A stretch of DNA of 64,000 nucleotides from Fusarium oxysporum f. sp. lycopersici 4287 (lineage: Eukaryota > Ascomycota > Sordariomycetes > Hypocreales > Nectriaceae). Below the pieces are notes generated by a model, which saw only the letters and a program-made list of their open reading frames with translations, did no database searches and was not told where the DNA came from. The DNA lies in NCBI RefSeq assembly GCF_000149955.1, contig NC_030999.1, positions 1,537,606 to 1,601,605 on the forward strand. Direction: 5' to 3'. Shown here piece after piece: positions 12,192-21,886 of this stretch. The position numbers and the translations under genes were made by a program. The stretch's first letter is position 1; every line of letters begins with the position of its first letter.

Positions 12192-12230
12192 ACCCCATGC
12201 GCCCCATCGCCGCTCCAATGTGCATGGGGT
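12192..12230 (+). repeat. Hairpin at the Helitron 3' end
   Basis: ACCCCATGC at 12192-12200 pairs perfectly with GCATGGGGT at 12222-12230 around a 21-base loop, immediately after the Helitron stop codon. Helitrons characteristically carry a short GC-rich hairpin near the 3' terminus that helps end rolling-circle replication. The expected CTRR end is not seen directly downstream. Confidence 0.5.
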
Positions 12231-12241
12231 GGCGTAGTATT

Positions 12242-14522
12242 TTATTGTACAAATACGGGGGGCTGTACAAAAACTCCGTTGGCTGAGCAGCTCAACACAC
12301 TCTGCCATTCTCTCCTGATTGAAGGTATCGCCAAAAAGATGGCGCCCACCCAAGCTAACGCTGCCTTCGTTTGGCGACAGTTTATCGACCTCGGCCGCTC
12401 TAACTCCAAGAAAAGCAAGCGATACAGATGCCGTCACTGCCAAAAAGATTTTGCAGCGACCTCTGTTGGGAGACCGAAAGAGCATCTCGCTGCGTGTGAG
12501 AAATGGCAAGCCAAGCAGCGACAAGAGCGTCAAACTCAAGATAACGCTGGCTATCTTCCCTCCTACTCAGAAGCCATACAAAAGAAGATAACCGAGGTCG
12601 GAATTCAGCATATCTCGCAGGACGAGAGTCACAGTTATGCCTATGATGCCGCCGCTGCTGTAATCGCCGGTGGTCGGCCCTTCAGCCTCTTCGAGAGCCG
12701 CCGTTGGCGTTATTTCTTCACTCGCATTAAGCCTGGCTGGAAGCCTCCTAGCCGCGCCGCCATCACGAGAATTCTTCCCGACTTCTATCAGGAACTCTAT
12801 GACGAGGTTTTCAAACGCATTACCAGCTCAGAATGGCTCAACATCATATTTGACGCTTCAGATAATGTCTCGGGTCACAGAATCGTTAATATCTCGGTAC
12901 AGCTACCAGACGGCCCAGCCTTCTACTGGAAAACGTTTGACACGGGAGACGAACAGCACACAGCGGAGAATTGGGTGAAGCTGATATGGGGAGAAATGCA
13001 GCAACTGTGCGGCGGTGATCTCTCCAGAATCAATTCTATCTGTACAGATACCGAAAACACGATGCGCTCTGTACACGGCTTGCTAGGGAGATTCCCAGAG
13101 CTCTCACATATCAACTTCTCTCTATGCGATTCTCACGGCCTTCAGCTTCTAATTAAAGATATCCTTCTTCTTCCATTCTTTGAGGATCTCTGTAATAACG
13201 TCAGCACCCTTCTCAAGTTCTTCTCACGGTCTAAATTACAATTGCAAAGATTGAGAATGTGCCAACGCACAAGGTGGAACGGAGTAACTCGCGCGCTGAT
13301 CAGAAGGTACCGGTAAATCGTTAGCTGTGACTGAGAAATCGATATACTAACTGGCTCGTTCCGAATAGTATAATTACACGCTGGGGTTCTCAGTACAATT
13401 CTTTCTTCTCCCTCCTCCGTTCTCGAGACCCTGCCAGAGACTGGTCTATTCGAAAAGACGTACGGGATGAGCTGCGATCTCAAGATTGCCCCGTTCTCCT
13501 GCCCGAAGCGGTTCGAATCATCAAAGACAACAGCTTCTGGCTAAAACTGGAGGCTGCGATCGCTGTGCTAAAACCCGTGAACGAATTTCAACACGCTTCC
13601 GAGGCTGATGGGGCGGGAATCGCACACGTTGTAAATCGCTGGCTGCAAATCAAAAGCAAATGGTCTGAGATGGGAGAGGCTGATCAGTTTCCTGATATTC
13701 CGTGGGACGACATTGACGCTATATTCAAAGCCCGGCTCGATAAGCAGACGTACGATATACATTGGATCGCCGATGCCCTCCGGCCTGATACAACAGGTCC
13801 AAATTCGAAACTGCCGCCTAGCGTCTTTGCGCGCGTACAAGAGTATATGCAGAAACAGCTGAAAAACGACGACGAATATCACCGTGCCCTTTCCGAATTC
13901 ACACACTTCCGAATGCGTACAGGCGGCCCAGACGGCTTGTTTAATAAGCACAGCGCTGTATACGATGATGGCTTCAAGCCAGCAATGGCGTGGCAGTGCC
14001 TCCTCAACCAGGGTTCGATTCTGGCTAGAGTAGCCGTGAAGGTAATGAACACGCTTGCGAACTCTGTGCCCTCAGAACGAAGTTTCTCTGCTATTAATTT
14101 CATACACACGAAAGCTCGAAATCGCCTTACGCCCATGCACGCTGACATGCAGGCTTTCATTTTTATGAACGACCGCGTATTAGATCGCCTTAAGGATCAG
14201 AAGTACGCCCATAAAAAGCGCTGGGCGGATCTTGAGGAGAAGGACTGGCTAGAACTCGAAGATTCATATCTCGAGTTATTTGTGAATGCGCAGGGCAAGA
14301 AGGTCTGGATGGATGGTGTGATGGCCTCCACCAGTGGAGATTTTGAGTGGGAGGGTGTATTACAGTCGACGGGTGATATATTGGGGGTTGGCACTGAGGT
14401 GGAATCAGAGGTTTGAGGCCAAAATGGCAGAAGACGAGGACCGTGAGAAGCCTACTAAGTTACCAGTATTACCTAAAAAGGAAGGGGGACATTTGTATGG
14501 TACATATTTGTACGTACAATAA
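12242..14522 (+). mobile_element. hAT transposon 1 (approximate ends)
   Basis: An intact hAT transposase gene lies between weakly matching ends. The left end TTATTGTACAAATA and the inverse of the right end (TTATTGTAC, a 4-base GTAC insertion, then AAATA) agree apart from the inserted GTAC. No convincing 8-bp target duplication was found, so the limits are provisional. Confidence 0.5.
12339..14416 (+). CDS. hAT-family transposase, join(12339..13312, 13369..14416)
   Basis: Cut-and-paste DNA transposase, 673 aa after splicing a 56-nt intron (13313-13368; GTAAAT donor, perfect TACTAAC branch site, TAG acceptor) that restores one continuous frame. A BED-type zinc finger (CRHCQKDF...HLAACEK) lies near residues 30-60, the catalytic core begins around the segment with 'IIFDASDN', and the C-terminal hAT dimerisation domain includes NSVPSERSFSAINFIHTKARNRL. 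The chosen start (MAPTQ) comes just before the BED domain; the open frame extends 75 codons further upstream, but that part overlaps the Helitron end and looks non-coding. No stop or frameshift is seen, so the protein is potentially functional. Confidence 0.8.
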
Positions 14523-15018
14523 GGTTGTACGTACGTACAGCGGCTAAAATACAGTACGTACGTACGTACGTGTACAAGAAATTGCATCACTATTGCTCTT
14601 AGGCTGTTGTAGTTTAGTGGCGAAGCTGTCGTTAAAGAAACAAGCGTCTTGGGTTTTTTATCGGCCAGCCCGGTTTTCCCATTCTGCTTTTCAAACCAAC
14701 TTCTTAATACCAATAACGCCTTGCAGACGCTGAGGGCTACCATAAGGAGAAGATTATAATCTTCAATATGTCACTCTACTATTTAACCCACACCAATATG
14801 TTCTCATCTCGCTAGTAGACTCTTGAGATACATCATATATCTTCCAGAGACCATCCATATCTGTCATGCCTATCCCTTTGAGTGTCATAAGCCTACCCTT
14901 CCGTACCGAGCCCCACATGAACCCTGCTTTGGCTGAGGTACATGGAGTGACTTGGAGGGCCAGAGGAATCAACCCCACCCATTTCATCATACATTTCTTC
15001 TTCATTCCCTACGGCCTC
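14417..15018. other. Gene-free stretch with GTAC repeats
   Basis: Runs of the palindromic tetranucleotide GTAC occur at about 14526-14538 and 14553-14574, just outside the presumed right end of hAT element 1. Nothing else is recognisable. Confidence 0.5.
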
Positions 15019-15810
15019 ATGGCTTCTCAACAAGCCTCCGACCTAGCGGTCAACTCGTATGACGATAGCTGTATTGTTGTTGCTAACAGCCGCCGTGAGC
15101 AGCCGGCTGATAATACCTGCCGACCAATCAAAGCTCCGGATCCCTCCCGCGGCTACCGTTTTCGGCCATTGAAGCTTCCAATTCGGGCCCCTAAAATCAC
15201 AGCCTTGCCCCAGGAGCCGCTGTTGCTATCCCAGCAATTTGTACCTATTTCGCTGGTAGAAAGCTGGGCCTGTTACACGAATAGCTGGGCTAGCCACGTG
15301 CTTGAAGAGGTTCGCTGTGGCCGTCGTACATTGAAGCCACAGTCACGGCTATTCCAATGGAAATCAACCTCTGCTGCAGAAATCTATATATGGATTGCAA
15401 TCTTCATTTATATGAGACTACACACAGATAAGCAGATCAAGGACTATTGGAAGGCTTCGCCCCTAGGGAAGCAACGCCCTCTTCATCCAATTACAAAATG
15501 GATGACTTACACACGATTCCAGCTATTATCGCGGAACCTTCGCCTTTTTGACCAGACAACTATCGATAAGGAAGCTTCTATTGAGGATTATAGCCGAACC
15601 TTTATCCGGGTTAGGGCCTGGTCTGACCATATACAATAGGCGTCTTTAGACTTCTACACATCAGGCACATCTATTGCTATAGATGAGTGTATGGTCCGCT
15701 TCCTAGGGAGAGACTTAGAGACAACAGTCGTACCTAACAAACCTATCCCTCGAGGCTTCAAAGCTTGGGCTGTGGCCCAAGAAGGATATTTCCTGCGGCA
15801 GCGCAGCCCC
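15019..15810 (+). pseudogene. piggyBac-like transposase remnant (DDE_Tnp_1_7)
   Basis: From the ATG at 15019 the frame encodes the N-terminal part of a fungal piggyBac-type transposase: a Pro/Arg-rich leader, then a region with YIWIAIFIYMRLH and ITKWMTYTRFQLLSRNLRLFD, and, after an in-frame TAG at 15637-15639, the signature around the catalytic Asp (TSIAIDECMVRFLGR and PNKPIPRGFKAWAV). Homology stops at about 15795, before the remaining catalytic residues and the C-terminal Cys-rich domain. The element is therefore broken by one nonsense mutation and a 3' truncation. Confidence 0.7.
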
Positions 15811-16175
15811 CAAATCAAATCTAATCAATCAAATATGCCAAAATTTTATTTCAATCAAACAAATACAAGATCCTCGATTTGAAATAACATTTGATAGATT
15901 TGATACACAACATGCCAGCTAGCCTCCATGCTGCCAAACCGTCGACCGCGCTTTCACAGCTTACCCGGAACCTGGCTGGTGAGCAACCCCAGCCAATCAA
16001 AGTCATCCATCAAGCCTTCCATTAGTGAGCTACCCCAGTACCACGGTCAGGCTGGTGGGGGAGAAAGTAGCTCCTTAACTTTTACGTCTCGTCCTAGCGA
16101 CATCAAGTCGCGTCAATGCTAGTTTGTTTACCTTTCAACGCGTACCATTCCTCCCACCAGTCGACGCCTAACCCG
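15811..16175. other. Junction DNA between transposon remnants
   Basis: An AT-rich stretch (15811-15905) follows the broken piggyBac frame and has weak inverted similarity between its two ends (ATCAAATCTA... and ...TAGATTTGAT). The rest probably is 5' flank of the hAT remnant that follows. No gene is seen. Confidence 0.35.
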
Positions 16176-16851
16176 ATGGAATCCGACGACATCATGCTTC
16201 CTTCGCCTCCACCCTCTGCCTTTTCTTTTCTTCGACCACCGAGGAATTTGGCGAGTCAATTCGAGCTGACGACGCAGTCGGCATTGCCAGACCACCCTAC
16301 TGTTGCAGATCTTCCGCGAGCAGTGTGGAGGAACAAACGATATGTTTTGGAAGAGTCCTTGTCCCGGAAGGGCTCAAAGGGTCGGAAGAGCTGGATCAAG
16401 CGCCATGGAATTTTTCTTGTTGAGATTGACATGAACGACAGTCCCCTGAGTCCTTACTGGGCCTGTCGTCTGCGACGCGAAGGGTCAGCCTGAGTTCTTC
16501 GCCGCTGCTGCTACGAGTTCGGCAGCGGACCATCTCCACAAGTATGTGAATGTGAATGTGACGTCGCGAGCTTGAGCACTATTAACCCACGCCAGATCTC
16601 ACAGGATTTTCGAGAGCAGTCAAGCAGCTGATCCAGATCTGTCAACCGATGAATCTGAACGGCCTAAGCGACGACGCTTGCAGTACAGCGCCGTGCCGCG
16701 TGCTAGAGTCAAGATGATCCGAGAAATGAGCCTGGGACTTCTGATCAACACCAATGTTCCTTTTTCCTTCTTCAGCGATACATTCTTTCAGCAGCTCGCT
16801 TGGCAGCTTGACCCTCACCTAGCTGACCAGATACCATGGATCCGGCAATCG
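16176..16851 (+). pseudogene. N-terminal remnant of a hAT transposase
   Basis: Starting at MESDD (16176) the frame runs through a Pro-rich leader into a BED-like zinc finger region (SWIKRHGIF...SPYWACRL). A net two-base loss near 16470 shifts the frame; the continuation (AKGQPEFFAAAATSSAADHLHK) is then split by a plausible intron (GTATGTG...TATTAACCCACGCCAG, about 16541-16595) and resumes as KRRRLQYSAVPRARV to DPHLADQIPW. Homology stops exactly where the next hAT element's terminal repeat begins at 16852. The catalytic core is not present on the other side of that element, so a deletion accompanied or followed the insertion. Confidence 0.6.
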
Positions 16852-19618
16852 CAGTGATCGGAATGGTCTGGTATGGTCTGGTATGGGGGGTCAAACCAAA
16901 CCATACCAGATGCTTACATAATAACCGGTATGGTATTACCGGTAAGACCAATAATACCATTAAGGATGCCAAGACTTTTAAGAACGACGTCGACAAGCTA
17001 TAGAAGGGTGAAAGAAAGTGTATTATACTACTGGCTAGTGACCCAATCGTCGTCGTTCTCACTGTCCTCACTATCGTTGTTCTCCTCAACTCGGGGCTTT
17101 CCATACCAAACCCGGAGACACTCACAGGCCTCTATAATATCCGCCTTCAGCCTACCACGGCGATCAACTATGGTAAGCTTTGCACTGCTGAAAAGGCGTT
17201 CACACTCATCTGACATGGGCGAGATCGCAAACAGATCCAGAGCGAAGCGAGCAAGATCTCTTTGGGAGTCATAACGGGATAGCCAGCATGCGATAGCCTC
17301 ATCGCAACCTGCCTCGTCGTCATGAAGCCGGTCGGTGGAAATGTATTGTTCATACAAATCAGCTGCAGAGACCGGAGCGTCTATTCGAATGCGTTTGTGT
17401 TCCCTCTGACGATCAAATGCTGGGTCAGGATATCTCTCCTTTCTGACTGGTGGCGGCAGCATCTCAACGGCGTATCTTCCCTTATACTCTGTCTCCCAGA
17501 GCTGCTTCACCGCAGATTGTGCGTTATCAAACCACTTCTGTCTTTCTTTTCCGGCTTGGAGTACCCATTCTTGCCTGAACCATGCCCACTTTCGATATGG
17601 GTCGAGTATCTGAGCTGCATAGTACGCTGGTGGAAGGTCAGTATCTTCAGGGAATCGATTCTGCCAGTTCAGCTGCTGGTTGCTGTAATACTCCTCGCAC
17701 TTTGACCACGCAGCATCTGCGCAACCCTGAAGGTACTTCCATGTGAAATTATTGTCGTCTTCGGTATCGATTGTATCGTAGTGATCTTTTGTTTCATTTA
17801 TTTCTCGAAGAAGGCAGTCCAGAGTTGAAAACCAGTCGGCGAGCGATGTTTTTTCCCCCTCAGAGAGCAAAGTTGCCGCGTAGAAGTCCTTCAGAGCAAG
17901 CTCAATCTTTTCAAGCTCGAACCAGTGCTGTCCATCAAGTTTGAAGTTCACAATCCCATGAGAGCCTTTCCCAGGTACATGGCGAGCTGAAAAGATCTCC
18001 AAACGTTCACGAACATTCAACGCCCGCGTAATTGAATGAAACCACGAATTCCAGCGTGTCGAGTTGTTCTGGATAAGTTCGAGCCTATCGAATTCGGCGA
18101 GATCTCCGCCGACAATTATTGCAGCAAACTCCTCACGGCGTTGCGGGGTAAGCCTAATGTATCGCACGAGGTTGTGAAGCCGACCTAAGCACCCAAATCG
18201 TTTCCAGAGCTCTTCCACCTTCGCATAGTCTCCGCGTTGATAGTGTTTTTCGAGCTTTGCTAGATACCTTTCGCAGTCCCGGCCCATAAGGAATGCCTGG
18301 CAGCAGAGATTAATAATATGGCCCAAGCAACGAAGCCGGCGATGGCGGCGTTGCTTGGGCGTCATCCATGGGCAGAGCTCCTTGAGTAAGAACTCAACAG
18401 CGGTATCATTCGACGAGGCGTTATCCAGCATGAAGTATCCGATCTGATCTCCGCCAACATCATATTCTCTTAACAATTCAAGAATCACTGACCCGATATT
18501 CTCGCCAGTGTGTTCGCCGTACACGCGCCGTATACCCAAAACGGTAGTTTGTCGCTTGCCGGCAGTGTCGATCCACATGGCGATAACCCCAAGAACAGCG
18601 TAAGGGTTTGGCGAAGTCCAGAGATCAAAGGAAATGGAGATTCTACTCCTCGCCTGCCGGAGGTCCTCCCTGAGTCGTTGCTTTTTCGACCTAAAGGCAT
18701 CCATAACCCAACTTCGGATAGTTTTCGCTGCTTTTGGGAGATGACTGAGAAGCGCCGGGTTTAAAAAGAATAATAGCTCTCGGAAATACTGGTTTTCAAA
18801 TTGAAAGAAAGCGATGTGGCAATACACGATCCAACGAACCAGGAGTCCTTTGAACTTTTTAATTGAGTCTTTCCAGAAGAAGGTATTAGTCGCAGCCGCG
18901 CTCCTCTGCTGCTCTAGTACAGACCTCCGTGTCCGACTACGTTTCTTGATACCACTCTGAGGGTCGATCTGGTGCTTCTGTTCAAGATGGTTTCTCACTC
19001 CAGACGTGCCATTGATAATAAATAGCTCTTGCTTGTGCTTTCCGGCTGCACACTCGTGGCAGTAATACACTTCTTTCTTATCACTGTCTCGGATGTAGCG
19101 AAGACCATACTTCCATACATGTGATGAGCCCAGACGAGCTGCTTTCTTTGTGGTCTTTTCGCGATTCAAGTACGTGATGTTGTCTTGTACAAATTCGTCT
19201 GGAGGCTCGGGATACTGAAAAGGAGCAGGTGATGGCGTCGAGACAGGTAGTGTGGGAGCAGGCGACGGTGTAGGAGTCTTGAAGGATAATGGCGTTGAGC
19301 TCGTAGCCAGAGAGGACGGCGAGGTTGGAACTGGAGATTCCATATGTGATACCTCAATACCGTAAATGGGTCAACTACGTGTTGTAGGATTGTAATTTTA
19401 AGCCCAGAAAATTCTTGACCTTGAGGCGCTAGCCAGTTTGGTCCATAACCCAGCCGCCGAGCGCCGCCAACTCAGTCTATTTTTAGCCCATTTTAGCCTT
19501 ACTGGTATGACTTGGTATACCGGTAATACCATGGTATTGAGATTTCTTCAAACCATACCAAGTCTTGGCGGTATTTACCATACCAATACCAACTCATACC
19601 AGACCATTCCGATCACTG
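16852..19618 (-). mobile_element. hAT transposon 2, complete with terminal inverted repeats
   Basis: The ends match as an inverted repeat starting CAGTGATCGGAATGGTCTGG, perfect over 24 bases and followed on both sides by related subterminal GGTATGG/ACCGGTA motifs. The 2767-bp element contains one intact transposase gene. The 8 bases flanking each side (GGCAATCG and TTTTAGAA) are different, so no target duplication is present. This suggests rearrangement next to the element after insertion. Confidence 0.8.
17028..19343 (-). CDS. hAT-family transposase (771 aa, intact)
   Basis: Single uninterrupted exon within hAT transposon 2. After a Pro/Ser-rich N-terminal tail comes a BED zinc finger (YYCHECAAG...HLEQKHQ, residues about 55-115). 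The RNase H-like catalytic core carries the usual fungal hAT landmarks ISFDLWTSPNPYAVLG, FMLDNASSNDTAVEFLL and RLRCLGHIINLCCQAF, followed by 'NSTRWNSWF'. The C-terminal dimerisation region includes ISPMSDECERLFSSAKLTIVDRRGRL. The length matches complete fungal hAT transposases and the flanking terminal repeats are well kept, so this copy may be able to move and to mobilise non-autonomous relatives. Confidence 0.88.
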   Translation of the reverse strand: MESPVPTSPSSLATSSTPLSFKTPTPSPAPTLPVSTPSPAPFQYPEPPDEFVQDNITYLNREKTTKKAARLGSSHVWKYGLRYIRDSDKKEVYYCHECAAGKHKQELFIINGTSGVRNHLEQKHQIDPQSGIKKRSRTRRSVLEQQRSAAATNTFFWKDSIKKFKGLLVRWIVYCHIAFFQFENQYFRELLFFLNPALLSHLPKAAKTIRSWVMDAFRSKKQRLREDLRQARSRISISFDLWTSPNPYAVLGVIAMWIDTAGKRQTTVLGIRRVYGEHTGENIGSVILELLREYDVGGDQIGYFMLDNASSNDTAVEFLLKELCPWMTPKQRRHRRLRCLGHIINLCCQAFLMGRDCERYLAKLEKHYQRGDYAKVEELWKRFGCLGRLHNLVRYIRLTPQRREEFAAIIVGGDLAEFDRLELIQNNSTRWNSWFHSITRALNVRERLEIFSARHVPGKGSHGIVNFKLDGQHWFELEKIELALKDFYAATLLSEGEKTSLADWFSTLDCLLREINETKDHYDTIDTEDDNNFTWKYLQGCADAAWSKCEEYYSNQQLNWQNRFPEDTDLPPAYYAAQILDPYRKWAWFRQEWVLQAGKERQKWFDNAQSAVKQLWETEYKGRYAVEMLPPPVRKERYPDPAFDRQREHKRIRIDAPVSAADLYEQYISTDRLHDDEAGCDEAIACWLSRYDSQRDLARFALDLFAISPMSDECERLFSSAKLTIVDRRGRLKADIIEACECLRVWYGKPRVEENNDSEDSENDDDWVTSQ

Positions 19619-19673
19619 TTTTAGAAGGGTCAGGAACACAGTAGACTTTTTTCAACGAGACGTTGCAGAGGCG

Positions 19674-20050
19674 TTTTCAGTTGCCCTCAAAATAGAGTTT
19701 TCTAATTTTGAGCCTTTCAACTTTAATTTTCGAAGGAAACTTCTCGAACTTCCGTTAAGGTTTAGCTTTATCCAAAAAGAGCAAACCCCTATCTGCCGGT
19801 CTCATTTACCGCTTTTATTTACAGTATTTTAGAAAGGTGTCAATCTTTAAATTAGGAACATGAATAGATTTTCTTCTGCCAGCGGCCGCAAAGTTATTTT
19901 CAGTTGCCCTCAAAATAGAGTTTTCTTTAACCTTTCAACTTTAACTTTTGAATGGAAACTTCTCGACCTACAGTTAAGGTTCAGCTTTATCTAATCAGGG
20001 CAAACACTTATCTGCCGGCTTCATTTACCGCTCTTATTTATTTACCAATC
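19674..20050. repeat. Two direct repeat units about 223 bp apart
   Basis: The sequence TTTTCAGTTGCCCTCAAAAT and the following bases occur at 19674 and again at 19897, and similarity continues for about 150 bases (both copies include a segment with CTTATCTGCCGG or a close variant, then CATTTACCGCT). The copies differ by scattered substitutions, so the duplication is not recent. Function unknown. Confidence 0.7.
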
Positions 20051-20884
20051 TTATTTACATACAGTACCTGGCAGTCCGTATTCACTTGCCGACAGAGCAG
20101 AGGTGACGGGGTCCAATTTAACTGCTCGTGTGCGGCCTGGAAACGGCTGTCTTCATTGAAGCGCATAGAGGTATGCTTGGTCAGTAGGAAGATGCTGGAT
20201 TCATATTCGGAGCTGTTGGGTGCAGCAAGGGGGTTCAACGTAGACGAAAAAGAGATGCCGTGGTTGTGCAATTATTCAACTGGTGCTGTGTCGGAAATGC
20301 ACCTACCTTCTTCACAAACCCCCAGTTGTGATCGGGTCGACTGACTTGGCTGTAATCATCATGCCCCTTGACAATCGAGGGTGCTTGTGAGGAGTGATGT
20401 GTTGCTTGATAGACCACTTGGATGACATTTCGTAGGGGGCAAATGTATCAATCTAAACTCAGGTATCGGCCGGAGTAGTCGGTCTCGCCGGACCACATCC
20501 TTGTTCCACGGCTCTTAAGGGCGGCATTAGCGCTTTAGGCATCAGCTTCCTATAGCGGCTATAGCGTCAAAGCATGTTGTGTTGCGACTGTATCCTCTGC
20601 ATGAGCCCAGTTCTGAGTAAAACCGGTAAATCTCTGCCTCCATCAATGCCCAGAGATTCTCTATAGGGTTCAAATAGCCTTTAAATCTGACTAATCTCTC
20701 TATTAAGACAAAAGATGGTTTAATACAATACCAGTAGATAACATGAGCCGATACGTCATTTTAAACCTAACCTGTATCTAGACCAGAGTGTCTTTTTTCA
20801 GTGCTTATCTTGGAACAACCGGAAGGATTAATTATGCCCCATTAGGTCTGTTGCATGACGGATGTAAGAAATGTACCTAATTTA
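20051..20884. other. No recognisable gene
   Basis: Open frames are short and lack domains or exon signals. I see nothing except the left flank of the mimp element. Confidence 0.45.
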
Positions 20885-21098
20885 CAGTGGGATGCAACAA
20901 ATTTGAATCCAGGCTGAAGTACCAGCTGTTGTAATCTAGCTCCTGTATACAATGCTTTAGCTTGATAAAGTCAATGCTAAGCTGTATCAGGCAAAAAGCT
21001 ATCCCGATTGGGGTATTGCTACATAGGAAACTGGTCTTACCTCGGTTAGTCAGTGAATGTGTACTTGAGTTTGGATTCAAACTTATTGCATCCCACTG
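20885..21098. mobile_element. mimp (miniature impala) element
   Basis: A 214-bp non-coding element with inverted ends of about 40 bases. The right end, read inward, starts CAGTGGGATGCAATAAGTTT and fits the mimp signature CAGTGGG..GCAA(T/A)AA exactly; the left end has one difference (GCAACAA). TA dinucleotides flank it (20883-20884 and 21099-21100), the expected Tc1/mariner target duplication. Length and ends match mimps, which are mobilised by impala transposases and are typical of Fusarium oxysporum. It lies about 790 bp upstream of a secreted-protein gene, the position in which mimps are found in front of effector genes. Confidence 0.9.
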
Positions 21099-21167
21099 TA
21101 GCAGGAGATCAATCAATACAGTATAAAGTTACTTTTATTTTAACTTTATAAGTTAACTAATTGATTA

Positions 21168-21592
21168 ACGTAGTTGATAAGCGAGTGTGACAGACAAGCG
21201 AGTGTGACAGTATACTGTGTAGCTAAAAATAGCTTACCCTATAGCATTTTAGTACTTAAATAAAATAGTTAAAAATCTAATAAAATTATTCTTAAAATAG
21301 TATAGCTAACTATATTAAAAAGTATTTTTGTTAAATTTTTAGCTATTTTATTTTATATAAAAAAGCTTAATTATACAGTGTAAATAAAGTTTTTATATAC
21401 TAGCTATATAGGATTTTTTTAAAAATCTAAAAAAATTAATATAGCTTATTTTAAAACTTATATATAGGCTATTAAAATTATAGCTATTTTAGGCTTAAAT
21501 TAGGTATTTTATAAGCTTTTAAAAACTAGATTTTAAGGTATATAAAGTAGTGTCACACTCACTTGTCTGTCACACTCGCTTATCAACTACGT
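21168..21592. mobile_element. AT-rich MITE of a pogo/Fot family
   Basis: A 425-bp non-coding element with 42-bp terminal inverted repeats (start ACGTAGTTGATAAGCGAGTG, one mismatch between ends) and flanking TA. Each end contains a tandem AAGCGAGTGTGACAG-type motif. The ends resemble those of the pogo remnant at 2587-2627 in this window (about 34 of 41 bases), which identifies the transposase family that could have moved it. It sits between the mimp and the secreted-protein gene, ending about 295 bp before that gene's start codon. Confidence 0.85.
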
Positions 21593-21865
21593 TACTTTTA
21601 ATTAATTAATTAAGAGTTTTTTTAAGGACTTAAATTTATATTATTAATATGTGTATATATTAACAAGACCTCTCAGTCTATTACATATAGTTATTCTTCT
21701 TTTAGTATACAGCATAAGTTTACCAACTTACTTATCTTAACAATACCTAAACACCTGCTGCAATTCCCAGTCACCTTGGTATAGTCTTGCTACAAGACTT
21801 TACTTTTTTGACATTCTGGTCATTACCGGTACTTTCTTTACTCCCTTTTCACGCTCCTACTAACC

Positions 21866-21873
21866 TATATAAT
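21866..21873 (+). promoter_or_regulatory. TATA-like motif before the secreted-protein gene
   Basis: TATATAAT lies 14 bases before the ATG at 21887. It is unusually close for a TATA box, so it may be coincidental or imply a very short leader. Confidence 0.25.
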
Positions 21874-21886
21874 AGCTTCTGCAATT

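Larger units (their letters stand above)
6450..12230 (+). mobile_element. Full-length autonomous Helitron
   Basis: The element is defined by an intact Rep-helicase gene and, just after its stop codon, a 9-bp-stem hairpin of the kind found near Helitron 3' ends. The 5' limit is not certain and probably lies between 6000 and 6450; I see no canonical TC start or CTRR end. F. oxysporum is known to carry non-canonical Helitrons, so unusual termini are plausible. The element ends only a few bases before the putative left end of a hAT element. Confidence 0.7.

Noticed and set aside
12114..12338. In-frame upstream extension of hAT transposase 1
   Set aside because: It overlaps the Helitron 3' end and is low in protein-like composition; the BED domain starts just after the downstream ATG.
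14866..15018. In-frame upstream extension of the piggyBac-like frame
   Set aside because: No similarity to the family N-terminus; MASQQ at 15019 fits better.
15811..15905. Short AT-rich segment with weak inverted ends as a MITE
   Set aside because: Arms are short with a 4-base discrepancy, and no target duplication is seen.
19952..20344. 130-codon plus-strand frame
   Set aside because: It overlaps the direct repeats and has no signal, domain or exon pattern.
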